Positions 8,973 to 18,422 of a stretch of DNA of 64,000 bases are shown in pieces. The DNA comes from Yoonia litorea (lineage in GTDB: Bacteria > Pseudomonadota > Alphaproteobacteria > Rhodobacterales > Rhodobacteraceae): assembly GCF_900114675.1 (NCBI RefSeq), contig NZ_FOZM01000001.1:744001-808000 (forward strand). Reading direction: 5' to 3'. The notes below the pieces were generated by a model. That model was given only the letters and a program-made list of their open reading frames with translations. It did not search any database and was not told where the DNA came from. Position numbers and translations under genes: made by a program. Numbering within the stretch: position 1 is the stretch's first letter; each line of letters opens with the position of its first letter.

Positions 8973-11602
8973 TGGACGGCGCGGGCCTGCCAGAGACAAA
9001 GTCCACCTGTCCTTATTGCGGGGTCGGGTGCGGCGTTCTTTTGCGGCCAAGCGGCGAGGGCGGTTTGGACGTGCGTGGCGATCCGGACCATCCTGCCAAT
9101 TTCGGGCGGCTCTGCTCGAAAGGGTCCGCACTCGGCCAGACAGTTGGTTTGGAACACCGCCTGCTGGCGCCGCAGATAGGCGGCGTCGAGACAGACTGGG
9201 ACACCGCACTCGATCTGGTGGCGGAAAGGTTCAAGAGCGCAATCGCACAGCATGGGCCCGATAGCGTTGCATTCTATGTGTCCGGGCAATTGCTGACCGA
9301 AGACTACTATGTCGCCAACAAGCTGATGAAAGGCTTTATCGGCTCGGCCAATATTGACACGAACTCCCGCCTTTGCATGGCGTCATCCGTGGCAGGCCAC
9401 AAACGGGCCTTTGGCAGTGATACCGTGCCAGGCACCTATGAAGATCTGGATCAAGCTGATCTGGTTGTTCTCGTCGGGTCCAATCTGGCCTGGTGCCATC
9501 CGGTTCTGCATCAGCGGCTTCTCCAGGCGCGAAAAACGCGAGGCACGAAGATTGTCGTGGTCGATCCGCGTCGGACCGCAAGCTGCGCCGATGCCGACCT
9601 GCATCTGGCGTTGCAGCCCGGTAGTGATGCGGCGCTCTTCAACGGATTGCTGACCCAGATCGCAGCGCGCGGGGCGGTTGATGCAGATTATGCCGCCAAC
9701 CTCAGCGGGCTGGAGGCAGCAGTCGCTTCCGCCACGGCAGACGATCTGACCGCGACGGGTCTGCCTCATCATGAACTACGCGCATTCTTCGATCTTTGGA
9801 TCAACACTCCGAAGGTGGTGACGATTTACAGTCAGGGCGTCAATCAATCGACAACAGGCACCGACAAGGTGAATGCAATCCTCAACTGTCACCTTGCTGC
9901 AGGCCGGATTGGTAAGCCCGGATGCGGCCCATTCTCGGTCACCGGGCAGCCGAATGCCATGGGCGGACGCGAGGTTGGTGGGCTGGCGAATATGTTGGCC
10001 TGCCATCTGGATTTGGAGAACGCCGATCACCGCGCTGCTGTGCGTCAGTTCTGGGGTGCAGACACCGTGCCTTCTGCTGCCGGTCTCAAGGCTGTGGACA
10101 TGTTCAGTGCAGTTGCCAATGGGCGGATCAAAGCGCTCTGGATCATTCATACAAATCCAGCCGTTTCCATGCCGGATGCTGATGCGGTGCGTGATGCAAT
10201 TGCCGCTTGCCCCTTCACCGTTGTCAGCGACATCACAGCCCAAACCGATACCGCACGCGTGGCGGATGTGCTGTTGCCCGCCACGGCTTGGGCCGAGAAG
10301 GAAGGCACAGTCACAAATTCCGATCGTACGATCAGCCGGCAGCGGCGCGTTTTGCCTGCGCCGGGTCTGGCACGAGATGACTGGGATATTCTGGCGGAGG
10401 TTGGTCGGCGGATGGGGTTCGATGATGCCTTCGACTACGCGAACCCCGCCGAGATTTTCCGCGAACACGCCACGCTCTCTGGCATCGCCGGGCAGTTCGG
10501 ACGGGACTACGACATTTCTGCATTGGCTGACATTTCCGATGCAGCCTATGCCGCGCTTCAGCCAACACGGTGGCCGGTTACGAAAAACCGAATTGGTGGA
10601 CGCTTTTTCGCTGACGGTCGTTTCTTTCACGCAGACGGCAAAGCTCGGATCATCGCGGTGACCTCAAGGCCTCCGGCAACCTCCCCGACGCCAGATTCTC
10701 CCTTTGTCCTCAACACCGGACGCTTGCGGGATCAGTGGCACACGATGACGCGGACCGCACTTTCGCCCCGGCTGTCGGGGCATCTGCCAGAGCCTTTCGT
10801 CGATATCCATCCAAAGGATGCCGCATCCCTTGGCATCTCCTCATCTGACCTTGTTAGCCTACGCAACGCGCATGGTCGGGCTATCCTGAGGGCGCGGATC
10901 ACCAAAGACGTGCAGCAAGGACAGTTTTTTGCGCCAATCCATTGGACGGCAGAAACCGCGCGCTGCGCACGCATTGATGCACTGGTAGCCCCTGCAACGG
11001 ACCCGATTTCCGGGCAACCCGAAAGCAAAGCAAGCACGGTGAGTGCGACGCGGTTTCAGGCTGCGTGGTATGGTTTTGCGGTCTCGAAAGCAGAGATTAC
11101 CCTCGATTGTGATTACTGGGCAAAGGCCCGCGTCCCACAGGGGTTTCGTGCAGAGCTTGCGGGCAGGAACCGTGTCGACGATTGGGAGGCAGAGGCGCGG
11201 CGTATCTTTGCCGCGCCAAATGCGACTGCGGCCTGCGTTATTGACGCTGCTGGCGGCGCGGCGCGAGTTGTTCTGCGCGAAGGCGATGCTCTGGTTGCGG
11301 CCCTTTATATCGCGCGGCAACCCATCGCCGTCATGCGCGATTACCTCGCGACCCTTCCGGGGACAGTTGCCGCTGATCCGCTGTCCGGTCGCGTTCCTGC
11401 CTCCGTGCCGAACCCCGGACCGACGCTTTGTTCGTGTTTCGCGGTTGGCGTCAACACCATCGTCACCGCAATAGAGACAGAAGGCTTGCTCAGCGTCGAA
11501 GACATCGGTGCTGCGCTGGGCGCTGGGACAAACTGTGGGTCGTGCCGTCCCGAGATCGCCGATTTGCTCAGCCGCACACGCCTGAAGGAAGCAGCAGAAT
11601 GA
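8972..11602 (+). CDS. nasA: Assimilatory nitrate reductase, molybdopterin catalytic subunit
   Basis: This 876-residue protein reduces nitrate to nitrite in the cytoplasm. An N-terminal [4Fe-4S] motif starts at Cys13 (CPYCGVGC), with a later Cys in LCSKGS, followed by the long Mo-bis-MGD domain. The molybdopterin dinucleotide-binding region is near FVLNTGRLRDQWHTMTRT. A C-terminal BFD-like [2Fe-2S] domain covers about residues 818-868 (LCSCF...GAGTNCGSC). There is no twin-arginine signal, as expected for an assimilatory enzyme. No separate flavoprotein reductase for NasA is encoded nearby, so the electron donor is probably ferredoxin or a protein encoded elsewhere that docks through the BFD domain. 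Confidence 0.95.
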   Translation: MDGAGLPETKSTCPYCGVGCGVLLRPSGEGGLDVRGDPDHPANFGRLCSKGSALGQTVGLEHRLLAPQIGGVETDWDTALDLVAERFKSAIAQHGPDSVAFYVSGQLLTEDYYVANKLMKGFIGSANIDTNSRLCMASSVAGHKRAFGSDTVPGTYEDLDQADLVVLVGSNLAWCHPVLHQRLLQARKTRGTKIVVVDPRRTASCADADLHLALQPGSDAALFNGLLTQIAARGAVDADYAANLSGLEAAVASATADDLTATGLPHHELRAFFDLWINTPKVVTIYSQGVNQSTTGTDKVNAILNCHLAAGRIGKPGCGPFSVTGQPNAMGGREVGGLANMLACHLDLENADHRAAVRQFWGADTVPSAAGLKAVDMFSAVANGRIKALWIIHTNPAVSMPDADAVRDAIAACPFTVVSDITAQTDTARVADVLLPATAWAEKEGTVTNSDRTISRQRRVLPAPGLARDDWDILAEVGRRMGFDDAFDYANPAEIFREHATLSGIAGQFGRDYDISALADISDAAYAALQPTRWPVTKNRIGGRFFADGRFFHADGKARIIAVTSRPPATSPTPDSPFVLNTGRLRDQWHTMTRTALSPRLSGHLPEPFVDIHPKDAASLGISSSDLVSLRNAHGRAILRARITKDVQQGQFFAPIHWTAETARCARIDALVAPATDPISGQPESKASTVSATRFQAAWYGFAVSKAEITLDCDYWAKARVPQGFRAELAGRNRVDDWEAEARRIFAAPNATAACVIDAAGGAARVVLREGDALVAALYIARQPIAVMRDYLATLPGTVAADPLSGRVPASVPNPGPTLCSCFAVGVNTIVTAIETEGLLSVEDIGAALGAGTNCGSCRPEIADLLSRTRLKEAAE

Positions 11603-12534
11603 GCCTTGCTCCTTTCGTTCAGATTGTCGGACGCGGGCCCGGTCGGTCGCGATCTCTGACGATGGGCGAGGCGGCATCGGCGATGGACCTCATGCTGACA
11701 CCGGAAGCAGCCCCCGAAGCGTTCGGTGCGCTCTTGATGCTGTTGCGGATGAAAGGCGAAACTGCGGAAGAAATCGCCGGATTTGCACAAGCCGCGCAAG
11801 CGGCATTGCCTTCGATGCCCGGGGCTGACCTTGACTGGCCAAGCTATGCCGCCGGACGCACACGTGGAGCGCCGTGGTTTCTGCTGTCAGCCCGGATCGT
11901 CGCGGATGCTGGCCACCGCGTGCTTTTGCATGGCTGGAACGGCACGGATCAGAAGGTCCGTGACGCGCTCTCACAAGCAGGTATCAGGACAGCGCGGACA
12001 CCGGATGAGGCTTCTGCCATTCTCGACAGCGACAGCATTGCGTATCTGCCGCTCGAAAATTTCCATCCCGCTCTCTTTTCCTTGCTGCGGCTCCGAGATG
12101 TGCTGGGCCTGAGGTCATGTATCAACACAGTCTGCCGGATGCTGAATCCGGCTGCTGCCGCGTCCAGTGTGCAAGGCGTGTTTCACCCCTCCTATCGGTT
12201 GCTGCAGGCCGATGCCGCCAGTCTGCTGGGCTGGCAAAATCTGACGGTCATCAAGGGGGGAGGGGGTGAATTCGAACGTCATCCGGCAAAGGACATTGCT
12301 GCGTTCGGGTTGCGAAATGGGGCTCTTTGGGAGGGCACCTTCAACGCGTCAGTTGGCGTGACCCGCCGATTGGCCGAACACGGCGCAGCTTACGATCTGA
12401 ATGACCCGACAGACTTTGATGAAAGTGTGATTGTCGGCACAGCGGCCGCGGCGCTCGAAACCCTTGGATGGCGTAACGCCACGAAGACGGCACACCGCCT
12501 TTGGCGTGCACGCACCCCTCGCAAAGCAGCGTAA
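11599..12534 (+). CDS. TrpD-like (YbiB/TrpD2) family protein in the nitrate operon
   Basis: This 311-residue protein resembles anthranilate phosphoribosyltransferase (glycosyltransferase family 3). The helical N-terminus reads like TrpD (FGALLMLLRMKGETAEEIAGFAQAA), and a glycine-rich loop IKGGGGEFERHP is near residue 216. The TrpD catalytic motif GTGGD is not evident where expected; AAGRTRGAPW occurs instead. The substrate site therefore looks altered, as in the YbiB/TrpD2 group, whose E. coli member binds nucleic acid. ATG 11599 overlaps the nasA stop by four bases and cysG follows after ten bases, so it belongs to the operon. Its role in nitrate assimilation is unknown. No other trp gene is nearby, so tryptophan synthesis is unlikely. 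Confidence 0.8.
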   Translation: MSLAPFVQIVGRGPGRSRSLTMGEAASAMDLMLTPEAAPEAFGALLMLLRMKGETAEEIAGFAQAAQAALPSMPGADLDWPSYAAGRTRGAPWFLLSARIVADAGHRVLLHGWNGTDQKVRDALSQAGIRTARTPDEASAILDSDSIAYLPLENFHPALFSLLRLRDVLGLRSCINTVCRMLNPAAAASSVQGVFHPSYRLLQADAASLLGWQNLTVIKGGGGEFERHPAKDIAAFGLRNGALWEGTFNASVGVTRRLAEHGAAYDLNDPTDFDESVIVGTAAAALETLGWRNATKTAHRLWRARTPRKAA

Positions 12535-12544
12535 GGAGACGACC

Positions 12545-13945
12545 ATGAAAGCCTTTCCGATGTTCATCCGCACCTCAGGTCGCCGCGTGACTATTGTCGG
12601 CGGCGGCGAACAGGCGGCACAAAAGGCAAGGCTGATCGGTAAGACGGATGCCAAACTCGTTCTGGTGGCGCAGGATTTGGAGGACGAGTTGCAAGGACTG
12701 GTGCAGTCGGGGCGCGCTGAACACGTGAAAGTGTTGTCGTCTGCTGTCTTTGAGGATGCCGCATTCGCCTTTGTCGGGACCGGATGTCCCGGCTTTGATG
12801 CAGCAGCCCATGCGCTTGCCAAGGCGGCGCGTTGCCCGGTGAATGTTGTCGATCAGCCTGATCTGTGCGATCTGACGACGCCGGCCATCGTCGATCGCGA
12901 TCCGATTGTCGTGGCAATCGGCAGCGAAGGAACGGCGCCGGTCCTGACGCGGGATATCAAGACAAAACTGGAAGCTCTCTTGCCCCAGAACCTCGGGGGA
13001 TTGGCGGCGCTCGCGGGAAACCTGCGCCCGCGCGTCACGCAGAAAATTGCGCGTCACAAGCGGCGTGCTTTCTGGGCTTGGGTCTTCAAAGGTGCGGCAG
13101 GTGCCACATGGACCCGCGGGGCTCAGCGTGAGGCCGCAAGACTGATCAAGGAGGCCATCGCAGATGGTGGCGCGCCCAAGGAACGGGAAATTGGGCATAT
13201 TGCGCTTGTCGGGGCAGGTCCGGGCGCGCGCGATCTGATGACCCTGCGCGCTGTCGAGCGGCTCCAAGAGGCCGATGTCATTTTCTATGACCGACTGGTT
13301 GATCCCGAAGTGCTTGAACTGGCACGCCGCGATGCCGAGCGTGTCTTTGTCGGTAAGGTGGTCGGCGCTCATGCATGGCCGCAAGAGAAGATCAGCGAAA
13401 TGATCGTGGCCGAGGCGCGCAAAGGGCGCAGCGTTGTGCGGCTGAAATCCGGCGATCCCGCTATTTTCGGACGTGCAACCGAGGAGATCAGAGCGGCAAA
13501 GGCCACAGGTATCCCGGTGGAAATGGTGCCCGGTGTCACTGCCGCCTCCGCCGCAGCGGCATTTTTGGGGCGGAGCCTGACCGAACGGGGTGTCGCCGAT
13601 ACCTTTGTTATTGCGACAGGCACCGGTTGTGCGGATCATCCGCGTCCTGAATGCACACGTCTGGCGGGTCCTGGCACAACGACAGCACTTTATATGTCGG
13701 TTGGTCAGGCGTCGCGGATTGCGGCTGACATGATGCAACAGGGGTTGCCGTCACACAGCCGCGTTGATGTCTGCGTGGATGTTTCAAAGAAGACCGAGAG
13801 GCACATCCAGACGACGATTGGTCAGCTAGCAGAGGCGCTCCATACGCATGATGTCACAAGCTGCGCAATTATTTTGGTAACATGGCCGAGGGACACAGTC
13901 GTCGGTGATCAAGTGCACCGTCGTCGGTCTCTGGTCTGTGCGTGA
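12545..13945 (+). CDS. cysG: Siroheme synthase (CysG)
   Basis: This is a 466-residue multifunctional CysG. The N-terminal half is the precorrin-2 dehydrogenase/sirohydrochlorin ferrochelatase, with an NAD-binding VTIVGGGEQAAQKA near residue 15. The C-terminal half is uroporphyrinogen-III C-methyltransferase, with IALVGAGPGARDLMTLRA, VFVGK, RLKSGDPAIFGRATEE and VVPGVTAAS-type motifs (seen as VPGVTAASAAAAFLG). It makes the siroheme required by NirB, which explains its place at the end of the nitrate operon. ATG 12545 follows AAGGAG. A longer in-frame ORF starting at 12431 lies inside the previous gene and was not used. Confidence 0.95.
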   Translation: MKAFPMFIRTSGRRVTIVGGGEQAAQKARLIGKTDAKLVLVAQDLEDELQGLVQSGRAEHVKVLSSAVFEDAAFAFVGTGCPGFDAAAHALAKAARCPVNVVDQPDLCDLTTPAIVDRDPIVVAIGSEGTAPVLTRDIKTKLEALLPQNLGGLAALAGNLRPRVTQKIARHKRRAFWAWVFKGAAGATWTRGAQREAARLIKEAIADGGAPKEREIGHIALVGAGPGARDLMTLRAVERLQEADVIFYDRLVDPEVLELARRDAERVFVGKVVGAHAWPQEKISEMIVAEARKGRSVVRLKSGDPAIFGRATEEIRAAKATGIPVEMVPGVTAASAAAAFLGRSLTERGVADTFVIATGTGCADHPRPECTRLAGPGTTTALYMSVGQASRIAADMMQQGLPSHSRVDVCVDVSKKTERHIQTTIGQLAEALHTHDVTSCAIILVTWPRDTVVGDQVHRRRSLVCA

Positions 13946-14156
13946 CATGAGTGGTCGCGGGGGCGACTGACACTGAAATTCTAGGGTCTAACCTAGCCGA
14001 TCCAGAGCGAATGCTTCGAAAGTGGTAGACTGTGGAGCCCTGCCGCAACTCTCAAAGCAATGGCCTAGCCCGATGGGAGGAGTTGAAGGAAGTTCAAGCG
14101 GGACACAACCGTTGTGGGCCAAGTCGGCAGAAGCTTCGCAATCCAAATCAGTGATA
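13946..14156. other. Non-coding gap after cysG
   Basis: I find no convincing gene in these 211 bases. There is a short GC hairpin (GTCGC / GCGAC, loop GGGG) near 13957 without a T-run, and a 5-bp dyad CTAGG / CCTAG at 13981-13996. A minus-strand ORF across this gap reads through the tRNA and is an artefact. Confidence 0.6.
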
Positions 14157-14246
14157 TGGCGGAGGAGGTGGGATTCGAACCCACGGTAGACTTTCACCTA
14201 CGTCGGTTTTCAAGACCGGTGCATTCAACCACTCTGCCACTCCTCC
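14157..14246 (-). tRNA. tRNA-Ser (UGA anticodon)
   Basis: On the minus strand the gene starts GGAGGAG at 14246 and ends CTCCTCC plus discriminator G at 14160. CCA is encoded at 14159-14157. The anticodon loop CTTGAAA gives anticodon TGA. A long variable arm (class II) and the T-loop GGTTCGAATCC are visible. These features identify serine. It reads UCN codons starting with UCA. Confidence 0.97.
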
Positions 14247-14479
14247 GACATGCGCGTGTTAGCCCGTCCGATCTGATTCGGAAAGCGCCTTCACAACTGG
14301 GCGATTTCCGCCACCGGGTGGCGCTTGGTGCTTTCAAAACGCAAGGCGTGCCGTTATCGTCTCCGCGACCGCTTTTGCTGCTGGGAATTTCAGGCAGCCA
14401 AAGCGTCTGGGGTGCATCAAACCGCCACCAAAGGCGGAGCAGGCCTGTCAAGGCAAGGACAGAGCAAGAGGGGCTAGCA
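14247..14479. other. Non-coding gap between tRNA-Ser and the SPOR lipoprotein
   Basis: This stretch holds the promoters of the divergent tRNA and lipoprotein genes, but I cannot place a strong -35/-10 pair. A GC hairpin (GCCACC / GGTGGC) lies near 14310. No ORF here looks coding; the frame that reads in from upstream starts inside the tRNA. Confidence 0.5.
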
Positions 14480-15496
14480 ATGTCGAATTCCACTTTGAAG
14501 ATATCGCACGCATGGCGTGCGGCGTTTCTCGTCGCGGGGCTGGGGGCGCTGGCCGCATGTGACGAGAATGGCCAATTCGCACTGGGTGCCCAGCAAGGGG
14601 CTGAAGCGACATCCGCACCGTTGCCTGCAAATGCGCCGGGGCAACGCACCCTTGAAGAGCGGGACGTCGAACGCCCCGACCTGTTTGAGGTGTCAGCGCG
14701 CGCGCTCTGGGATGGTCGCCCATCGCTTGGCGGTGTGTGGGTGGCGCATCCTGACGTTGATGCACCAGAACGCGTCCTGATCCGGAATACCGAAAATGGC
14801 GAGGTCATCATCGGTGCGCTTTTCCGCCGCGAGCGGTTGAACCCCGGGCCGGTCTTGCAGGTGTCGTCGGATGCGGCTGAGGCGCTTGGTATCCTCGCTG
14901 GCGCGCCCACTGACCTCTATGTCGTCGCTTTGAGACGCGAAGAGGTGCAAATCCTGACCGAGGCGACAGAAGACAATCCGGTTCTGGCCAGCCTCGAAGC
15001 TCCTGTAAACGTCGAAGCTGCGCCGTTAGCGCCAGCGCCGGTGGCAGAAGCTTCTGTCGAAGCCGCTGACGTGGTTGTTGATACGGCCGCCTCTGCAGTT
15101 GAAGCAGCACCTGTCGTTGTGCAGGAAAGCGCTGAGACGGTCACAGAAACTGCCGCCGCCACTTTCGCGGCTGCCGCAAGCCTTGCTGCAGCGGCCGATG
15201 CGCCCGCGACGGAACCGGAAGACACGGTTGACGTGTCAGCGGTCTTTGCTGCGCCAATTGCGCCGGCAGACGGTCCAATGGCTCAGATCGGTGTGTTCAG
15301 TAACGAACGCAATGCCAATGCTGCCGCCGATCAGATCCGGCAATCAGGGATCGCGGCGGAGGTCTTGGCAGAGAACATGGGCGGCCAGACAGTCTGGCGA
15401 CTTGTCGCTGGGCCAATGGCCAGCGCAGCCGCGCTGACCACGATCCAGAATCTGGGATACGTGGACGCGTTCATCATCGAAGACGACACAGAATAA
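14480..15496 (+). CDS. SPOR-domain lipoprotein
   Basis: This 338-residue envelope protein starts at ATG 14480. The N-terminus is a lipoprotein signal with lipobox LAAC, and the Cys is followed by DE. The middle (about residues 175-255) is a low-complexity run rich in Ala, Val and Glu, probably a flexible tether. The last 70 or so residues form a SPOR peptidoglycan-binding domain (MAQIGVFSNERNANAAADQI ... VWRLVAGPM). SPOR domains bind denuded glycan strands at division sites. The D,D-carboxypeptidase gene starts 20 bases downstream, and this pairing fits joint work on the cell wall. It may be RlpA-like in location, but no RlpA double-psi barrel is visible. Confidence 0.85.
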   Translation: MSNSTLKISHAWRAAFLVAGLGALAACDENGQFALGAQQGAEATSAPLPANAPGQRTLEERDVERPDLFEVSARALWDGRPSLGGVWVAHPDVDAPERVLIRNTENGEVIIGALFRRERLNPGPVLQVSSDAAEALGILAGAPTDLYVVALRREEVQILTEATEDNPVLASLEAPVNVEAAPLAPAPVAEASVEAADVVVDTAASAVEAAPVVVQESAETVTETAAATFAAAASLAAAADAPATEPEDTVDVSAVFAAPIAPADGPMAQIGVFSNERNANAAADQIRQSGIAAEVLAENMGGQTVWRLVAGPMASAAALTTIQNLGYVDAFIIEDDTE

Positions 15497-15516
15497 CCTG
15501 ACGAAAGGAACACCCA

Positions 15517-16704
15517 ATGCGTTTCACCCGTCTTTCCCGCGCCGTTTTTGCGCTTCTTCTGGCGGTAACGCCACTTGCGGCGCAGGCTTTCGAGACCCGC
15601 GCGACCGCCGCATACGTGTATGACCAGACGACTGGCACTGTCCTTTTGTCGAAGAACGCACAAGAACCGCTGCCACCTGCGTCGATGTCCAAGCTGATGA
15701 CGATCTATATGGCCTTCGAGGCGATTGCCGACGGGCGCCTTTTGCTGGATGAGGAACTTGCCGTTTCGTCCCATGCGGCGAGCTTTGGTGGTTCGTCCAT
15801 GTTTCTGGACACCACCGACCGCGTCAGTGTCGAAGACCTCGTCAGAGGTGTGATCATTCAATCCGGCAACGATGCCAGTGTTGTTCTGGCCGAGGCGCTT
15901 TCACCCGACGGGACCGAAGCAGGCTTCGCGCGGTTGATGACCGAACGGGCACGGCAGATGGGGATGATGAATTCCAGTTTTGCCAACTCCAGCGGCTGGC
16001 CTGCATTGGGCCATCGCATGTCGATGGAAGACCTTGGCATTCTGGCCGATCGCCTGATCTCCGATTTTCCCACCTTCTATCCGCTGTTCGCAGAAGAGGA
16101 GTTTGCCTTTGACGGTCGCGTTCCATCTAACTCGCGCAACCGCAATCCGGTGCTGGCGATGGGACTTGGCGCAGACGGCCTCAAGACCGGCCACACGCAG
16201 GAGGCAGGATATGGCCTGGTTGGCTCAGCCAAACAAGGGGACCGCCGTATTGTCTGGGTGATCACCGGTCTTGATACACCGCAAGAACGGGCAGAAGAGT
16301 CAGTCAAGATCATCAACTGGGCCTTCCGGCAGTTTGCCGAACAACAGGTAGCGACCGCAGGCACCCAAATTGCCAGTGCAGATGTCTGGATGGGATCGGC
16401 ATCAACTGTTGGTCTGACCGTCGCCGAAGACCTGAACCTGCTTGTGCCTGTCCTGAATCAGGACGGGGTCTCGGCCGAGGTCGTCTACACCGGACCGGTT
16501 GAAGCACCAATCGCCGCCGGCCAGCAACTTGGCGAGTTGGTCGTCAGGTTTGACGAATTGCCAGAGAAGCGTATTCCGCTGGTAGCAGATGCTGATGTGG
16601 CGCGCGGCGGTTTTGGCACGCGTCTGCGGACGGCCGCGATGGTACTTTGGCAGAAATTCGGTCCGGTTGACGGCGCAGATGCTGGAGCCGCAGAAGGCGC
16701 ATGA
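15517..16704 (+). CDS. dacA: D-alanyl-D-alanine carboxypeptidase (PBP5/6 family)
   Basis: This 395-residue low-molecular-weight penicillin-binding protein trims the terminal D-Ala from peptidoglycan stem peptides. A signal peptide ends near AAQAFE. The active-site triad motifs are all present: SMSK at 56-59, SGN at 116-118 and KTG at 223-225. The C-terminal beta-rich PBP5_C domain spans about residues 295-360, and a hydrophobic segment near the end may anchor it to the membrane. A GGAA sequence precedes the ATG. Its stop overlaps the tmk start by four bases. Confidence 0.93.
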   Translation: MRFTRLSRAVFALLLAVTPLAAQAFETRATAAYVYDQTTGTVLLSKNAQEPLPPASMSKLMTIYMAFEAIADGRLLLDEELAVSSHAASFGGSSMFLDTTDRVSVEDLVRGVIIQSGNDASVVLAEALSPDGTEAGFARLMTERARQMGMMNSSFANSSGWPALGHRMSMEDLGILADRLISDFPTFYPLFAEEEFAFDGRVPSNSRNRNPVLAMGLGADGLKTGHTQEAGYGLVGSAKQGDRRIVWVITGLDTPQERAEESVKIINWAFRQFAEQQVATAGTQIASADVWMGSASTVGLTVAEDLNLLVPVLNQDGVSAEVVYTGPVEAPIAAGQQLGELVVRFDELPEKRIPLVADADVARGGFGTRLRTAAMVLWQKFGPVDGADAGAAEGA

Positions 16705-17309
16705 GCCAAGGGCGCTTTATCACATTCGAAGGCATCGACGGGTCTGGCAAGTCAACGCAGGCGCGCAGATTTGCATCATATCTCGAAGGGCAGGGCCGTC
16801 AGGTCGTGCTGACGCGTGAACCCGGTGGTAGCCCTGGGGCCGAAGAGATCAGACAGCTCTTGCTGACAGGTGATACCGACCGGTGGTCGGCAGAAACGGA
16901 GATACTCCTTTTTACAGCGGCAAGACGTGATCATCTGGAGAAGACCATCCAGCCTGCGCTAGAGGCAGGACATACGGTGGTTTCTGATCGCTTCGCTGAC
17001 AGCACACGCGTCTATCAAGGTGCCACGCGGGGTGATCTGCGCGGGATCGTCGATAAGCTGCACAGCTTGATGATCGCACGTGAGCCGGACCTGACCTTCA
17101 TCATCGACATGGACCCCGAAACGGCGTTGAAGCGTGGATTGGCGCGGCGCTCGGGCGAGGACCGGTTCGAGGAATTCGGTCTCTCCTTTCAGGAAACACT
17201 CAGGCACGGGTTCCTTGCGCTTGCGCATGCACATCCCAAGCGCTGTGTACTGATTGACGGTAATCGCACCGAGGACCAGATCGCGAGTGAGATTGCGGCT
17301 TACGCATGA
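16701..17309 (+). CDS. tmk: Thymidylate kinase
   Basis: This 202-residue dTMP kinase converts dTMP to dTDP. The P-loop is EGIDGSGKST (residues 10-19), the DR motif is VVSDRFADST and the lid-region arginines are in RGLARRSGEDRFE. The length is typical. It is coupled by ATGA overlaps to dacA upstream and holB downstream. The tmk-holB-TatD order is common in alphaproteobacteria. Confidence 0.96.
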   Translation: MSQGRFITFEGIDGSGKSTQARRFASYLEGQGRQVVLTREPGGSPGAEEIRQLLLTGDTDRWSAETEILLFTAARRDHLEKTIQPALEAGHTVVSDRFADSTRVYQGATRGDLRGIVDKLHSLMIAREPDLTFIIDMDPETALKRGLARRSGEDRFEEFGLSFQETLRHGFLALAHAHPKRCVLIDGNRTEDQIASEIAAYA

Positions 17310-18412
17310 CAGATGAAACCCTGCCAGAGCCAGACCGGATCGAGGGCGCGCCGCATCCGCGTGAAACAGAGATACTTTATGGGCAGGACGCGGCCCAGTC
17401 TGCCTTCCTTGACGCCTTTGCGACTGGGCGGCTTCACTCCGGCTGGTTGATCAAAGGTCCGAAGGGTGTTGGCAAAGCAACACTCGCGTGGAAGATCGCC
17501 ACTTTCCTTCTATCAGGGCAGGAGGCGGGTCTGTTCGGCACGCCAAGCCTGCATGTTGACCGCGATCACCCCGACGCGCGACTGATACAGGCAGGTGCGC
17601 ATCCACGCCTGTCACTGATCAGACGGCCTTGGGACGAAAAGACGAAGAAACTGAAAACAGAAATCACAGTCGATGCGGTCAGGGGCCTGAAGAACTTCTT
17701 TCATATGTCGGCGGCCGACGGCGGTCGGCGGGTTGTCATTGTTGATGCGGCAGATGAGCTTAACAGAAATGCCGCCAATGCGATCCTGAAGGAACTCGAA
17801 GAGCCGCCCGCCAACACAACCATGCTGCTGGTGACGCACCAGCCATCGCGGTTGTTGCCCACGATCAGGTCCCGCTGCCGCGAGCTGCGTTGCGAGCGGC
17901 TGCAAGCAGATGACCTGCAAAAGGCGCTTGAGCAAGCAGGCCATCATATTGATCATTCCGAAAGCCTCGCCACTTTGGCTGGCGGCTCCGCCGGAGATGC
18001 CATCAGGCTGCTGAACCATGACGGGCTGGCGCTTTACGGCGAACTGATCAAGCTCTTTGACAGATTGCCACGGATTGATCGACCAGCAGCGTTGCGCATT
18101 GCAGATGCCTGCGTCGGCAAGGCCGGTGAGACACGTTTCGGCATGACGCTTGACCTGATTGACCTCTTCTTGTCACGCGCCGCAAAAGCAGGGCTGCTCG
18201 GCGAGCCTCAGGCACAGGGTGCTGCGGGCGAAGCAAGGCTTTTGGCAAAAATCGCCCCTGACGACCGTGCCGCCCGTGCCTGGGCACAGTTACAGCAGGA
18301 TCTGACGGACCGCTCGCGCCACGGGCGCGCAGTCAACCTTGACCCAGCGTCCCTGATCCTTGATATGATCTTCAAGATTGAAGAGACGGCGCAAGGTGTC
18401 GCCGCGGCCTGA
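17306..18412 (+). CDS. holB: DNA polymerase III delta' subunit
   Basis: This is a 368-residue clamp-loader subunit with an AAA+ fold. Walker A-like GPKGVGKAT is near residue 50. The Walker B region is VVIVDAADELNRNAANAILKELEEPP, and the sensor/arginine region reads IRSRCRELRC, close to the usual RSRC. I see no Cys-rich zinc module. It works with the delta and tau/gamma subunits to load the sliding clamp. It overlaps tmk by four bases. Confidence 0.92.
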   Translation: MTDETLPEPDRIEGAPHPRETEILYGQDAAQSAFLDAFATGRLHSGWLIKGPKGVGKATLAWKIATFLLSGQEAGLFGTPSLHVDRDHPDARLIQAGAHPRLSLIRRPWDEKTKKLKTEITVDAVRGLKNFFHMSAADGGRRVVIVDAADELNRNAANAILKELEEPPANTTMLLVTHQPSRLLPTIRSRCRELRCERLQADDLQKALEQAGHHIDHSESLATLAGGSAGDAIRLLNHDGLALYGELIKLFDRLPRIDRPAALRIADACVGKAGETRFGMTLDLIDLFLSRAAKAGLLGEPQAQGAAGEARLLAKIAPDDRAARAWAQLQQDLTDRSRHGRAVNLDPASLILDMIFKIEETAQGVAAA

Positions 18413-18422
18413 AAGCAGCGTC

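Noticed and set aside
13988-14197. Minus-strand ORF of 69 codons beginning MKVYRGFESHLLRH
   Set aside because: Its N-terminus is a translation of the tRNA-Ser T-arm and acceptor stem, a familiar artefact; the rest has no coding character.
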